In this document: one piece after another, positions 25,100 to 35,346 of the stretch | How the letters are laid out: each line of letters starts with the position of its first letter | Position numbering within the stretch: position 1 is the first letter of the stretch | The notes under the pieces: generated by a model | Databases searched by the model: none | What the model saw: the letters and a program-made list of their open reading frames with translations, nothing else | Told to the model about the DNA's origin: nothing | Origin: Progne subis subis | Taxonomy: Eukaryota; Chordata; Aves; Passeriformes; Hirundinidae | NCBI GenBank assembly: GCA_022316685.1 | Contig: JAKJHU010000066.1 | Coordinates: 5,391,913 to 5,455,912 of the forward strand | Direction: 5' to 3' | DNA length: 64,000 bases | Position numbers and translations under genes: made by a program

Positions 25100-25813
25100 T
25101 TTACCCCATTCTGCAATGTAAGGAAAAAAGGTGGATGTTAGACCCAAAAATTCAAATATCTTTAGCACTTTTACTTCAACTTTGTATTAGGAGCAGATTT
25201 GTGTTAGTAAGATTCACGTGATATAAAAACAGGACAAGACACAAAGATATCTCAAAAGCTGTAGTTTCACTTTCCCCTGCTGGGACAGTCTCATCTCTCA
25301 TTATTTCCCAAAAATTCGGCAAAATTGTATAATTCTTTTTTTCCCCATCGGTTCTGAAATTGTACCCTTTTCTTAAGGAAGAACAAGATTTCACCACCAA
25401 CTATGGAGCCTTAATGGTATGTCAGAAAGTATAGTAACACAGATTTTATATTTATAGAGAGAGAGCTAGAATTAATATTCCAAGGTCTGCTCCAGCGCAA
25501 TTGGAGGCACAAAACTCACTTAAAATCATCCCTTCAGAGAAGGAGAAGAGACACAGTCAATTACTGATCCCTAAAAGAAGAGGTGTTTTCCCCTGCAACC
25601 TTTTCACCTGAAATCCCTGTTTTATGCTATTTTTGGCCCTTCCCAATGGGAGGAGACAGTCGTCATTTGCATCCTCGCGGGTGTCAATGTTAACACGCAA
25701 ATCCGGCTTAATAAGGGTCTGGGTTACTTTATGGTTGACCAAAGATGTAGAATAAACTCTTTGGTCTCCCTCCACACAGTGAGGGTGGCAGTAAAGGCTC
25801 TGTCTTCGTCACA
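25100..25813 (+). mobile_element. Possible LTR-like piece upstream of the LRGUK promoter
   Basis: The sequence ending agaataaactctttggtctc and then a short tail to gtcttcgtcaca looks like the poly(A)-signal and U5 end of an LTR. I could not find a matching start or a target duplication, so this is only a possibility. Confidence 0.25.
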
Positions 25814-25925
25814 AAGTGTTTGTGCGCCTCTTTATCCCCTCAAATCGACATATTTATAACGTTTATAAGTTCGTTCTGCACCTCGAGGCGGCAGCGAGGC
25901 CAATGGCTGCCTCAGGGGGCGGCGA

Positions 25926-25944
25926 ACTACAACTCCCAAGATGC
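25926..25944 (+). promoter_or_regulatory. ZNF143/Staf-like site 1
   Basis: ACTACAACTCCCAAGATGC closely matches the ACTACAnnTCCCAnnATGC motif bound by ZNF143 (Staf) and associated with THAP11/HCFC1 at vertebrate promoters. A second copy starts 61 bp downstream in the same orientation. Confidence 0.65.
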
Positions 25945-25986
25945 TCCGCGGCCCTGCGGGCACAGCCCGGGCGCGCCGCGCCGAGA

Positions 25987-26005
25987 ACCACAATTCCCAT
26001 GATGC
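25987..26005 (+). promoter_or_regulatory. ZNF143/Staf-like site 2
   Basis: ACCACAATTCCCATGATGC matches the same motif with one change in the ACTACA core. Both copies are followed by a CCGCGG-containing sequence (ctccgcgg and accgcgg), so the two may be an old local duplication. Confidence 0.6.
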
Positions 26006-26028
26006 ACCGCGGCAGGCGCTGCACTCCT

Positions 26029-26033
26029 ATTGG
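26029..26033 (-). promoter_or_regulatory. Inverted CCAAT box (NF-Y-like)
   Basis: ATTGG on the + strand, in context CTATTGGTTGG, is a CCAAT box on the - strand. It sits about 130 bp upstream of the start codon, a usual NF-Y distance. Confidence 0.5.
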
Positions 26034-26061
26034 TTGGCTGGGTGGCAGGCGCGATTTCCCC

Positions 26062-26075
26062 GTCTCCATGGCAAC
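26062..26075 (+). promoter_or_regulatory. RFX X-box-like element
   Basis: GTCTCC-AT-GGCAAC matches the RFX X-box consensus GTNRCC-N(0-3)-RGYAAC with a perfect right half and one mismatch in the left half. It lies 87 bp upstream of the LRGUK ATG. RFX2/RFX3 drive ciliary and spermatid flagellar genes, and LRGUK acts in sperm tail assembly in mammals, so the site makes functional sense; binding is inferred. Confidence 0.5.
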
Positions 26076-26083
26076 GAGTAAAT

Positions 26084-26093
26084 AAATGGCGGC
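26084..26093 (+). promoter_or_regulatory. YY1-like start-site motif
   Basis: AAATGGCGGC matches the core of the YY1 motif (AAnATGGCGGC), which in TATA-less promoters typically sits just downstream of the transcription start. The ATG inside it is followed by a short frame and is unlikely to be the LRGUK start codon. Confidence 0.45.
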
Positions 26094-26162
26094 GGCCTGG
26101 CCTGAGAGGAGATAGGAGCGACAGCGGGGTTGTTTCCGTCTTCTCCCTCCTTATTACAGCTC

Positions 26163-26387
26163 ATGGCCGGCGGCGAGCAGAACGGGAGAGAAGGCCGCCT
26201 CGAGAGGCCGCTGTCTCCTTCTCACGAGCCGCCGCAGCCCCTCGCTCAGGCGTTCCCCGAGGAGCAGCCCCAGCCCGGCCCGCCTCACCGCGAGGATGAG
26301 CCGGAGGAGGACGGCGAGGAGGAAGAGTCAGAGCGCTCAGAGGTTCAGCCCAGGGCTCCCCAGCTGTTCGGGGAGGGGTGTGTGCTT
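26163..26387 (+). CDS. LRGUK: LRGUK exon 1 (start codon, acidic N-terminus)
   Basis: The ATG at 26163 (MAGGEQNGREGR) is preferred over an in-frame ATG at 26130 because it lies deeper in the CpG-rich leader and starts an LRGUK-like Pro/Glu-rich segment (EDEPEEDGEEEESERSE) ending PQLFGEG. Two phase-0 donors are possible: CTT|GTGAGG after 26387 (chosen, keeps LFGEG) or GAG|GTTCAG after 26342. The exon end is therefore less certain than the start. Confidence 0.75.
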
Positions 26388-27512
26388 GTGAGGGAACTGC
26401 CCTTTCCCCCCTCATCACTCAGGGTAGATGTGGGGGAAGGAAGGGGGAGTGGATGGGGGCATCAGGTAATTTGGGCTGTGTCCCCTCACCTCTCCTTTTT
26501 GGCCTTGTTTAGGGTCGCTTCCACCCCCGTGGTGTCCGGGGTACTTCTGGGTTGTCCCTCTCTCTCACGGAAACAATTAGATTGGGAAAAAAACTTCGAA
26601 GATTGTCAGTTCCAACCATAAACCCAGCCCTGCTAAGTCTCCTGGCCGTATAAGATTGAGGATAAACTGGCACATGCATGGCCAAATTAACCCCATTTCC
26701 TGTTTAAATTCCCAGCCCCGAGCTTCAATAAACCCCATGGACACGTGTGAATTTTCTCTCCCTGCCCTGCTGGGCTTTAAATCCCAACGCCACAAAACCT
26801 CACCTCGCATTTTTGCCTTCTGGAAATTATTCTTTGCTCTCCCTCGCTGTAACAGCTGGGTGCTACAGTGAAATTATTCTATTATTTATCTCGGCCCCTG
26901 GATTAGCAAGTGTCGCGTGGCTCCCCCCGAGCTCGTAGGAATTTCACAAACCATTGGCTGGTTTTCTCATTAAACCCACGCCGTGGTTCATTAGTGCCAT
27001 CTGTCAAAGCAGCCTCTCTGGCAAAGGGTTTTTTGGGTTTTTTTTCTCCCTCTGAAGAGCAGCGCTGAGCTGCTCACGCTGAACAAATGGAAAGGGCTTC
27101 CAACAATGTTCATTTTGGGGTGCAGCACCCTGTCAGCGCCGATTTGCTGAGATGTTTAACATCCATAATCATGAGCTGCGTTGGCTCAACGGCTCCTTGT
27201 GCTTCAGCCAGGGGGGGAAAAAAAATCAAACATCCCGGCAAAAAATCCCAACGAGCCTTCTCAAATAGATGGAGCTGGCACGTGGCACGTTTCTGTGGAG
27301 CCCTTTTGAGGGCAAGGTTCATCGTTTTTCCTAATAATCCTTTTTTCTTGGGGTGGAGAAACATCAGGAGCAACGCTTGATTGAGGACTTTTATCAACCC
27401 TGCTCCCACTTGAATCCCAGCAGCCTCTGGATTCTCCCAAGGGCGGAATTTCCCTTCATAAATCTGCCCTTAACCCGTTTTCCCCTTTTTCCTGGTGGTT
27501 TTTTGGTTTTAG
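26388..27512 (+). other. LRGUK: LRGUK intron 1
   Basis: The intron runs from the GC-rich exon 1 into AT-rich unique sequence and ends in a pyrimidine-rich acceptor, ttttggttttag. No repeat or further exon was recognised in it. Confidence 0.6.
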
Positions 27513-27620
27513 GATCAGTTGAAGGGGGTGTTGGATGGAGACACCGCCGCTGAGGGACTCCACACCTTGGGCTACTCAGCCCCTGGGACTGAATATGTTT
27601 ATCTTCATCTATCGCTCCCA
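27513..27620 (+). CDS. LRGUK: LRGUK exon 2
   Basis: The exon is phase 0 to 0, 36 codons, reading DQLKGVLDGDTAAEGLHTLG and ending YVYLHLSLP. It lies between acceptor ttttggttttag and donor gtaagt, and forms the segment just before the first LRR. Confidence 0.85.
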
Positions 27621-28308
27621 GTAAGTACAAGCAAAAAAAAAAAAAAAAAAATCCCTCTAAGGTGATTTTCTGCACAAATATTTCCTGGTTCTCAACAGCA
27701 AATAGTTGGCCTTGATAAAAAAAAAAAAAATAAAAAATAAAAAGCCAAGAGGCAGAATTTTGTCTCTGCCTGTTTCATGTACTGAGTTTTTGATAAAGCT
27801 CAGAGTGGTTCCTGCTGGCTGCCAGAGTGGAGGGTTTTGTTGGGTTTTGGGTTTTTTTTTCATGTAGTAGCATCAGCAGTGAGGTTTTTTCTTATTTTTT
27901 AATTTTTTTTTCTTTATCCGGTCCTCGGGTGTGAAAAATGTATCTTCCTGCTCAAGTCAGCTGAAGGAAAAAAAAAAAAAGTAGAGGAATGTGTAAAACA
28001 CCTGGAAATGCTGAATTGGGGAAGTTAAAGTGGTTGTGTCTTTTCAAGGCTCTCTGCTGTCCCTCCCTTTCCCACGCAGCTTTGTTTCCCTGGCGTTTTT
28101 CCTGACTCCAGCTCTCTTTTTGTTGTTCCAAAGTCGGGTTTTTTTGGTGTTTTCTCCGTTTGTGGCTGCTCCAGCATCACTTTCTGCAGGTGTCACCTTG
28201 TTCTGCTGCACCTGGAGGGACCTTGGGACACCTCTCCGACATACAAGCTGAGTTGACACAACCAGTCGTTAAAATTATGATTAAAACCTCTCCCTTTCCT
28301 TTTTCCAG

Positions 28309-28390
28309 GGTCGTGGGTTGAGTGACATCAGCATTCTCTGTGGATACATTCACCTGCAGAAAATGGACCTTTCCTCCAATAAAATTAACG
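28309..28390 (+). CDS. LRGUK: LRGUK exon 3 (LRR 1)
   Basis: The exon enters in phase 0 and leaves in phase 1. It reads GRGLSDISILCGYIHLQKMD then LSSNKIN, a typical SDS22-like LRR. Acceptor ttttccag; donor gtaggg. Confidence 0.9.
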
Positions 28391-29434
28391 GTAGGGAGTA
28401 AATAAACTCCAAATTCTTGGGTTGTGGAGCTGTCTCAGATGAGAAATGCACCGGACCAGGGAGCTTTAGCGTCACAAAGCCTGGCTGACATTTTAGTGGT
28501 GTCGAACATTCCACGCAACCAGGCTTGGTCTCCACCAAAATACCCCAAAATATCCACGGCCCATTGAGACCAGCTGATGTTTCTCAGTTAAACTGAGCTT
28601 AAACTCTCAGTTTATTACCCAGAGATAAAATTCCAGCAGATGTGTCCAGGTGAAGGCGGAGATTTGGCGCGTGCAGGTGGCAGAATATTCAGGTTACTCT
28701 CGGTTTGGTTTTCCCTTGTCAAGGTTTCCCATGGGTGACAAAAGGTAAAAAATTACTTTTTTTTTTTTACATTAGAAAGGTGCCAAAAGGAGACTGGGAT
28801 AAATTCCCATCAGCTGCTCCTTCCCTCTCTCTGTTTTTGTTTTTGTTTTTTGGGATGGAAATAGTGGAATAAGCTGTGGAATATTTCTCTCAAGTTCCTT
28901 TCACTTGAGGAGCTGGAGTCCAACAATAGCAGCACTTTTGCAAAGCAGCTCCTCTCCCTCCTCATTTCAATAAGAGCTTTGTGGGTTGTTTTTTTTTAAA
29001 TAAGAGGTTTGGTTTTTTATTTTCCTGTGGAGGCCAGACATGAACAAAGCAGGGACTTTTCCATAGCAACCACTCATTTACTCCTCAGTCGTGGCCTAAA
29101 TGCTTTCCTGCACTAATTGATAACTCAGGACAGAGGGAATCTGTCATTCTAGAGGTGGAAAGAATAGGAAAATAAATTGTTGCTTAAAGGCAAGTCAGCT
29201 AGCATAATGAAAATTAAATGTCCAACTTGGATATTTATTCTTTGCGGTTTATAAACCTTTTTTTCTTTCCCTCCAGAAGGTGTTCATGTATCTGATTTCT
29301 GCATTTTACGCATCACTTTCTGAATGTGCAGTTCCAAATTGACTCTTAATTGCTCCAGGATGTAATTATCGCATTTTTGCCGTGATAATCTTTGCATTCA
29401 GGCGCAGGATTTGACATTTTGTTTCGCTTTCTAG

Positions 29435-29535
29435 ATCTTTCCTGCATCAGTCACATGCCTTATTTAACAGAGCTGAATGCTTCCAAAAACGAACTGACCA
29501 CGTATTTCAATTTTAAAGCGCCTAAAAACCTCAAG
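29435..29535 (+). CDS. LRGUK: LRGUK exon 4 (LRR 2)
   Basis: The exon is phase 1 to 0. It reads LSCISHMPYLTELNASKNEL and ends NFKAPKNLK. Acceptor gctttctag; donor gtaagt. Confidence 0.92.
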
Positions 29536-29915
29536 GTAAGTCTGGAAAACAGAAATACATTTTGAAGTTTTCAATTCAAAACCGTTTTCTGAATCTAAGT
29601 TAGTATTTGATCACAGGCAAAAGTCAGTTTTTATTCCCTCTTTATTCTTCTTCCTCACCTCAGTTCACGTTTTCCTTTTCCATTTTCCTTTTCCTTTGTG
29701 TCTGTCTTTTATTTATATTTTTACGTGTTTTTATGTGTATTTTTTTTTATATTTTTGCCTATTCATTTGTATTTTTTTTTTTGTCCTTTATTTCCCACCC
29801 CACTGAACCCCTGAATGTGGTGGGAAGCTGGAAAACGCAGAAAACTCCCAGCCAGAGGAGGTGCTTAAGAAATAACCCCGAATTGCTCTCTTTTCTTTTT
29901 TTTTTTCCCCTTTAG

Positions 29916-29997
29916 GAAGTAGATTTTTCACACAATCAAATCCCAAAAATGCACGATTTGTCAGCGTACCACTCACTTACCAAACTCCTGCTGGATT
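29916..29997 (+). CDS. LRGUK: LRGUK exon 5 (LRR 3-4)
   Basis: The exon is phase 0 to 1. It reads EVDFSHNQIPKMHDLSAYHS then LTKLLLD. Acceptor cccctttag; donor gtatcc, which is non-consensus at the later positions but is the only site that keeps the frame into exon 6. Confidence 0.88.
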
Positions 29998-32141
29998 GTA
30001 TCCTTTGGGGAATCTTGACTGGGAGAAAAGTTGAATTTTTTTTTTGCTGTTTCTTCAAATAAATACCCGTTTTCTTTGTATTTTCCCCTTCATGTCAGTT
30101 TTGTCCTTAGAACTGTGATGAAATTGTAATTCTGGTGCTGAGACTGAGCTTAATTTATTTAAGCATTGATGGTGTTAAAAGCGGGCACATTTGGGAGGAT
30201 TTTCCTGCTAGAGGAACACAAAAACTCCTTTTTGTGTCACGGAAAAGTGGAAAGGGGAGATGTCCCTTACAGAGGTAATAAATAGTGATAAAAAGGGGAT
30301 TTTTAAATCCCAAAAGTTAACAGGGAATCAGCTTGGAACACTTAAATAAAAAAAGAAATTTGTTGTTTCCTCTCAGACCCAATTAATTATGCAGGACAAG
30401 GCTGTTTAGTAAAAAATTAAAATAATTTTTAATTTTTAACAGAGAAAACTTCTTGGAGATTTCCAGGGCAGCACACGGAGCAAAGGTTGTTCTTCCAAAC
30501 TCATCCCAATTTGTGGAATTAGAAAACACTTTCCTGGCAGGAACCTGACAAACAGGAACCTATAAATTGACTTTTTGGGCCTGTTTTTCCAAGGCTTCCC
30601 TAAAAATTCCTTCCTCTGCTTTCTGGAGCTTCACGTTGCCCCGCTGCCTTCAAATTTGCTTCCTGAGGGCTCCTGAACTTTTCCTATTTTTCCTGCCAGG
30701 AATTGCATCCTGATTCTCTGCTCCCTGAGAAGGTGGAGACAGGAGGTGCAGATTTTTCTGTCTCTTGCCCATTACCGACTGAAATAAACCTAATTCCTGT
30801 TTCAGATAAAGCATTTGAAGGGCGCACAGTTTATTTTTTTATTTTTTTTTAAATTTATTTCTGCGATTCTCACTTTATAAACGTGCAGGTAACAAAATGG
30901 CACCAAACCACCCTCCTTTAGCAATCCTAATTTTCCATCACGGAGCAAAAAAAAAAAAACCTCCTGCAAAAAATGAAAAAGGGGAGGGGTGGAAAAAAAA
31001 AAAATCAAATATTTGTCTTGTGGGTCTGATGTGTAGGTTTTGATTTGGTTTCGTGCTGCCTTGGATTTCTTCATTTGTCAGGGAAGGCGTTGGTGAAATG
31101 GGGATAAAAATGTTTTCACGTACACGAGAGAATCCCCTAAAATAGAGGGAAATTCTAAAATAGAGGGCAGGAGTGGAAATGCAGAATTCAGACCAGCGAA
31201 GTGGCACCAATCTGCTCCAAATACTCCTCACCTGGCAGGCAGAACAATCATATTTTTAATCACAGATGGAAAAAAAAAACCAAAAAAACTCTCTGAAACA
31301 TCCTGCAGGAGCAGAAGCGTTTGGCATTCATTTCTCATTGACAGTAACTAAACTTTCCTTACCATTTTTAAATGAATTATGATGCAGATGGTCAGGTCAT
31401 TATCACTTTTTTTTTTCTTTTTCTTTTTTTTTTTTTGTGCACACCTGACAGCTTTCTAAAGGAATTGTTAGGGAGGAATTGCCCAAACCAGAAAGAGACA
31501 CAACTTGGCCAAAAATATATGACAAAGCTTTATAGTGAGTCATTAAAAGGCTAAAATTGAATTTATTGTTATTCAGTGCTGAGTAATTTGCTGTCTCACA
31601 TCGATGCTTGTGGCTTAAACTTGGATTTTTGCTTGCTCAAACTTTGGCCTAACTCCAGTCACCACAAGAGTCACATCCCTGGGGCAGAGCTTTACCTGAT
31701 TTTGGGCAGATCCAGAGTCAGGTTCCTCTCACTTCATCCGTTTAAGGGAGAAACTGGAGCTGGATTTGTTGTCAGAGGTTCTTTGTTTAAGGAATTTGAG
31801 GAGTTCTGTTAACGCTGAAGACTGCTGAGAGGAATTCTAATGACTTGTACTGCTGTTTTTAACTGTAACGTTAATTTAAAATACACTTTCTGCTCTCAGG
31901 ACAGATGGCCAGGACAGAACAGGTATAATTCAGACTGAAACAGCCCCATAAAATTATGACTTGAATAATTTCTGTAGGATGCTCGGAGCAGTGGGATTTA
32001 AACCCCCTCAGGATCAATCCTTTCCTGTCCAGCTCCCCACCGTTTGTTAATTTATCACCTAATTACTGCTCAGGTTTTGTGTTCCAGCTCTCTTTTTTTT
32101 CTTTTTTTTTTTAATTTTTTTTTCCTGAAATCTCTGCCCAG
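29998..32141 (+). other. LRGUK: LRGUK intron 5
   Basis: This 2.1-kb intron is AT-rich unique sequence with short T and A runs. No CR1, LTR or tandem array was recognised. Confidence 0.6.
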
Positions 32142-32266
32142 TTAACGAGATCGAGGAGATCACAGGGCTGGAGAAATGTCACAGCCTGACCCAGCTGGGT
32201 TTGTCACACAACAGACTCACTGCCGTCAGGGGCCTGGAGAATTTGCCCATCAAAATCCTCAACCTG
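32142..32266 (+). CDS. LRGUK: LRGUK exon 6 (LRR 4-6)
   Basis: The exon is phase 1 to 0. It reads NEIEEITGLEKCHSLTQLGL, then SHNRLTAVRGLENLPIKILN and L. It holds two clear LRR cores. Acceptor tctctgcccag; donor gtaagg. Confidence 0.93.
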
Positions 32267-34204
32267 GTAAGGAACAAATAATTCCGATGCTTTTCCTGCC
32301 TGCCTCTCATCAAGAGATCAATACCTTTAATAAATATGAAGATAATTACATAACAAACTTCCAGAGATATCTGCAACACTGTACTTTTTTTGTTTGTTTT
32401 TTAATTAATAATACAAATGTTGCACAGAAACGCAACCCAGACCTATTTTTAACGCGATCCAGTTGCTCTAAAAACAACAGGCTGCTTTTAAACAGCTTTT
32501 ACTTTGTGATAAGAAGTGAAAAATATTTAATAGGAACTTAAAAAATAAGTCCCCCCCCAAAAAAAACCTATACAGAGCTTCTATTGGCTACATTAGTTTT
32601 AAGCACCCACATAAATATTTGAAGTGAAGTGAATGAATCCCTTATCAGGAATAGAAATATTCTTTTTCCAATCCTTTTAAAAAATTTAAAGGTTTTTTCT
32701 TCTGTTCTGTAGAAATGGTTATAGAAAATACCAACTCGGATTGGCCCTTGGCTGCTGGAATATTCAGGGGCGGTGTTCACATTTAGCATGTTTTGAATAA
32801 TATATTCAAATAGTGCTACTAAAATTATATTTCAGATCTATGATACCTCCAGGAGCTCTCAGTGATTCCCTCAGTGGCAATAAACTGGAATTTGGTCTCA
32901 TTTTTAGTGGGGGCGATTCACTCAGAGTGGCCAAATCCCATCAAAATATTCTGAAAGGAGCTCTAGGAGCATGAGAATCTTTTTTTTTTCTAAATAATTA
33001 GGAGCTCTTTTCTCTAAATTTGAGCCACAGCAACATTGTGGTGCCCGGATTTCCTGGTTTGTTTGAAGGTCTAACAGGAATTCCCTTGGGAATCTGCTCT
33101 GTCCAGTGATGGGAGATTGTTAACAGTTAAATCTTATTAAATACGAACGAGTTCCTCATTTGGGGTTTTTAGGTGCTGATATCACTCTTGATAACACTGC
33201 TTGTCTTTTTAATTAGCCATGTGGAAATTATGGAAATCGATTTTAGCGGAGCATTTTCTTCGGCTAATTAGAATAAAATGCAGTTCTTTTTTTTAAAATT
33301 ATTATTTTTATCCCCTCTCTTCCCAGTGATTCAGCTTTCTCTCCCGCTTCCCCTTGAGCTTTTTAGGTTGAAAAGAGTAGAAAGTTCTGAAGTTTGGGAG
33401 GGAGACTTCAAAACCTGTAAATTCTGCCTTGCTGTACCAAAACCCCCTTTTTCCCCACTCATGTTTGCAAAGAAAAATAAAATAAAATAAGAAGCACAGC
33501 TCTAATGAATGGGACTCTCAGGAATTTTCTGGTTTTGAAGGATCTATCCCCAAATCCCTTTTGTGCACAGAATTTTCTGTGCACCTCTGGCCCAGCATTT
33601 TGCAACTCCAGCTCCGAGCTGCATTTAACCAGAGGTGTGACAAAGCTCAGGAACAGAGAGGGAGCCTCCATGCTATTAATAACCTAATTAAACATTTAAA
33701 AGTCAGGGAAAATGTCAAGGACAGACAACTGGATTAACATTAGAGTCGGCTGGCTTATTTATTTCAACAGTTCCTAAATATTTATTAAGAGAAGATGAGG
33801 CTTCCAAGCTTTTTTAGCACAAGGAGAGGCCGATGGCAAAATAAAAATTGCAAGGTTACGGAGGAGGAATCCTGTGGAGAGGCCATCTCGGAATGTGCAG
33901 CCACTGGGATGGGGATGAGGATGGAATTGTTATCCCTGCTTGGAGTTTGTGGCAGGAACGAAACCATTCCTGGGAAATCAGGGCCACGTTTGAAAAAAAA
34001 AACAACTCTGAGTGTTGGTTCTGGGTTCTCAAAACTTTTTGGGGCATTTCATGTGGGAAAGTTTGGAAGAATTTACAGGAAAAGAGGTGGTTTTTAAAAA
34101 TTGTTATTTTTTTCAACGTTTCTGTGTTGTCGCTGACAGTGAATGGAGCCTTCACTGCAGTAATAAGGATTTAAGTATTCCTGGGAGATTTTTGTATCAT
34201 ATCA

Positions 34205-34570
34205 GGGAATCAGGGAGTCATGGAATGGTTTGGGCTGGAAGGGACCTTCAAGGTCATCCAGGGCCACCTCCTGCCATGGGCAGGGACACCTTCCACTATC
34301 CCAGGCTGCTCCAAACCCCAATGTCCAACCTTGGACATTCCAGGGGCATCCACAGCTGCTCTGGCAATTCCAGTCCAGGCAGGAATTCCTTCCCAAGATC
34401 CCATCCAAATCTCCCCTTTTCCAATCCCAATCCATTCCCTGTGTCCTGTCCCTCCATCCCTTGTCCCCAGCCTCTCTGCAGCTCTCCTGGAGCCCCTTCA
34501 GGCCCTGGAATGTTCTGGAAGCTCTCCCTGGACCCTTCCCTTCTCCAGGGGAACATTCCCACCCCTCAGC
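34205..34570 (-). repeat. CR1 LINE 3' fragment
   Basis: Antisense CR1: gtcatggaatggtttgggct, aagggaccttcaaggtcatc, cttggacattccaggggcat and gcaggaattccttcccaaga. Confidence 0.92.
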
Positions 34571-34879
34571 CTCTCTCCTCTCTCTCCTACCTTAATTTTT
34601 TCATTATTTATTCTGTAATCACAAGTGTAAGTAGAGCCATGATTACAGAGGGAAATTCGATGCATTTATGTATATATATTCCATCATTTTCCATGCATCT
34701 CTGTGTTCTAAATTTTGAGCTGGATGGTGACAAGAGTGTTCTTGGGCCAGTATCAGCTTTTAAAAAATGTTTGAGCTCTTTTTATTGCTGTTGTCTCTTC
34801 AAGGTGAGTTGGAGACGAGCTAATCAGCAGAGAGCTGATTCTTTTTTTTTTTTTCCTCCACGAGCAGGAATGTGACATA

Positions 34880-35155
34880 TCAGGATGTGCATGAGGCTAA
34901 TGCAGAAAGGCCTAATTGTGACAGGATTCTCCACGGGAAAGAATCCTCAAATCCAACAAATAACTCTTTTTTTCCCCTCACAAATGTTGTTTTCCATGGA
35001 GGTTTATCAGCGGGAGTGCAACACCTCAGAATGTGCATGAGGCTAATGCATAAAAGCCAATTTTTAACAGGATCCTCCATGCCAAAGAATCCTTAAAGCC
35101 AGCAAATAACTCTTTTTGTCCCTCAGGAATGTTGTTTTCATAGAGGTTTATTTGC
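34880..35155. repeat. 146-bp tandem duplication next to exon 7
   Basis: Two diverged copies start near 34880 and 35026. The shared segment ATGTGCATGAGGCTAATGCA occurs at 34885 and 35031, and each copy continues through AAATAACTCTTTTT and GTTGTTTT. The second copy ends about 50 bp before the exon 7 acceptor. Confidence 0.8.
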
Positions 35156-35202
35156 ACTTTCTCTGCTTTCATTTTTTTTTTTTTTTTTTTTTTAATTTTT
35201 AG

Positions 35203-35346
35203 AGCTTTAACCAGATTGAGAAGGTGAATGGGCTGAAGAGCTTGAAAACTCTGCAGAAGGTGGATCTGTCCAGCAATAAAATAAACAGTCTGCAAGGCTT
35301 GGAGGAGCACAATCTACTGGAGGTGATCAACCTGGAGGATAACCAG
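35203..35346 (+). CDS. LRGUK: LRGUK exon 7 (LRR 6-8)
   Basis: The exon is phase 0 to 0, 48 codons: SFNQIEKVNGLKSLKTLQKV, then DLSSNKINSLQGLEEHNLLE and VINLEDNQ. Acceptor is a long T tract ending aatttttag; donor gtacca is weak but in phase. Confidence 0.93.

Larger units (their letters stand above)
18411..25850. other. EXOC4-LRGUK intergenic region
   Basis: No coding exon was recognised here on either strand. It holds CR1 fragments (about 19.44-19.86, 20.59-21.06 and 23.08-23.50 kb), a GGAT microsatellite (21.52 kb) and a possible LTR-like piece just before the LRGUK promoter. The stretch at 22.44-22.60 kb is non-repetitive with a mixed AT/GC composition. The remaining sequence (18.4-19.4, 21.6-22.4, 23.5-25.1 kb) shows nothing I can name. 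Confidence 0.7.
25885..26162 (+). promoter_or_regulatory. LRGUK: LRGUK promoter / CpG-rich 5' region
   Basis: Base composition changes abruptly from AT-rich to GC- and CpG-rich at about 25885 (gaggcggcagcgagg) and stays so through the first coding exon to about 26330. No TATA box is seen. A compact set of promoter motifs lies within 240 bp of the ATG: two ZNF143/Staf-like elements, an inverted CCAAT box, an RFX X-box-like element and a YY1-like element, each listed separately. This is the usual make-up of a TATA-less CpG-island promoter. The transcription start is probably near or just after the YY1-like motif (26084-26093), leaving a short 5'UTR. Confidence 0.7.
32267..35202 (+). other. LRGUK: LRGUK intron 6
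   Basis: The intron contains unique AT-rich sequence, a CR1 fragment at 34.2-34.57 kb on the - strand and a 146-bp tandem duplication immediately upstream of exon 7. A splice-like site near 33000 followed by a short LRR-looking frame was considered and rejected. Confidence 0.6.

Noticed and set aside
26130..26162. Upstream in-frame ATG at 26130 as the LRGUK start
   Set aside because: It would add 11 hydrophobic residues (MFPSSPSLLQL) unlike the acidic LRGUK N-terminus; the ATG at 26163 is preferred, though this is not proven.
33000..33060. Splice-like site followed by a short LRR-looking frame
   Set aside because: The LRR ladder is already complete and in phase from exon 6 to exon 7; adding it would break the frame and LRR spacing.
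34012..34875. + strand frame of 287 residues
   Set aside because: It runs through an antisense CR1 fragment and a microsatellite-like region in LRGUK intron 6 with no splice or family support.
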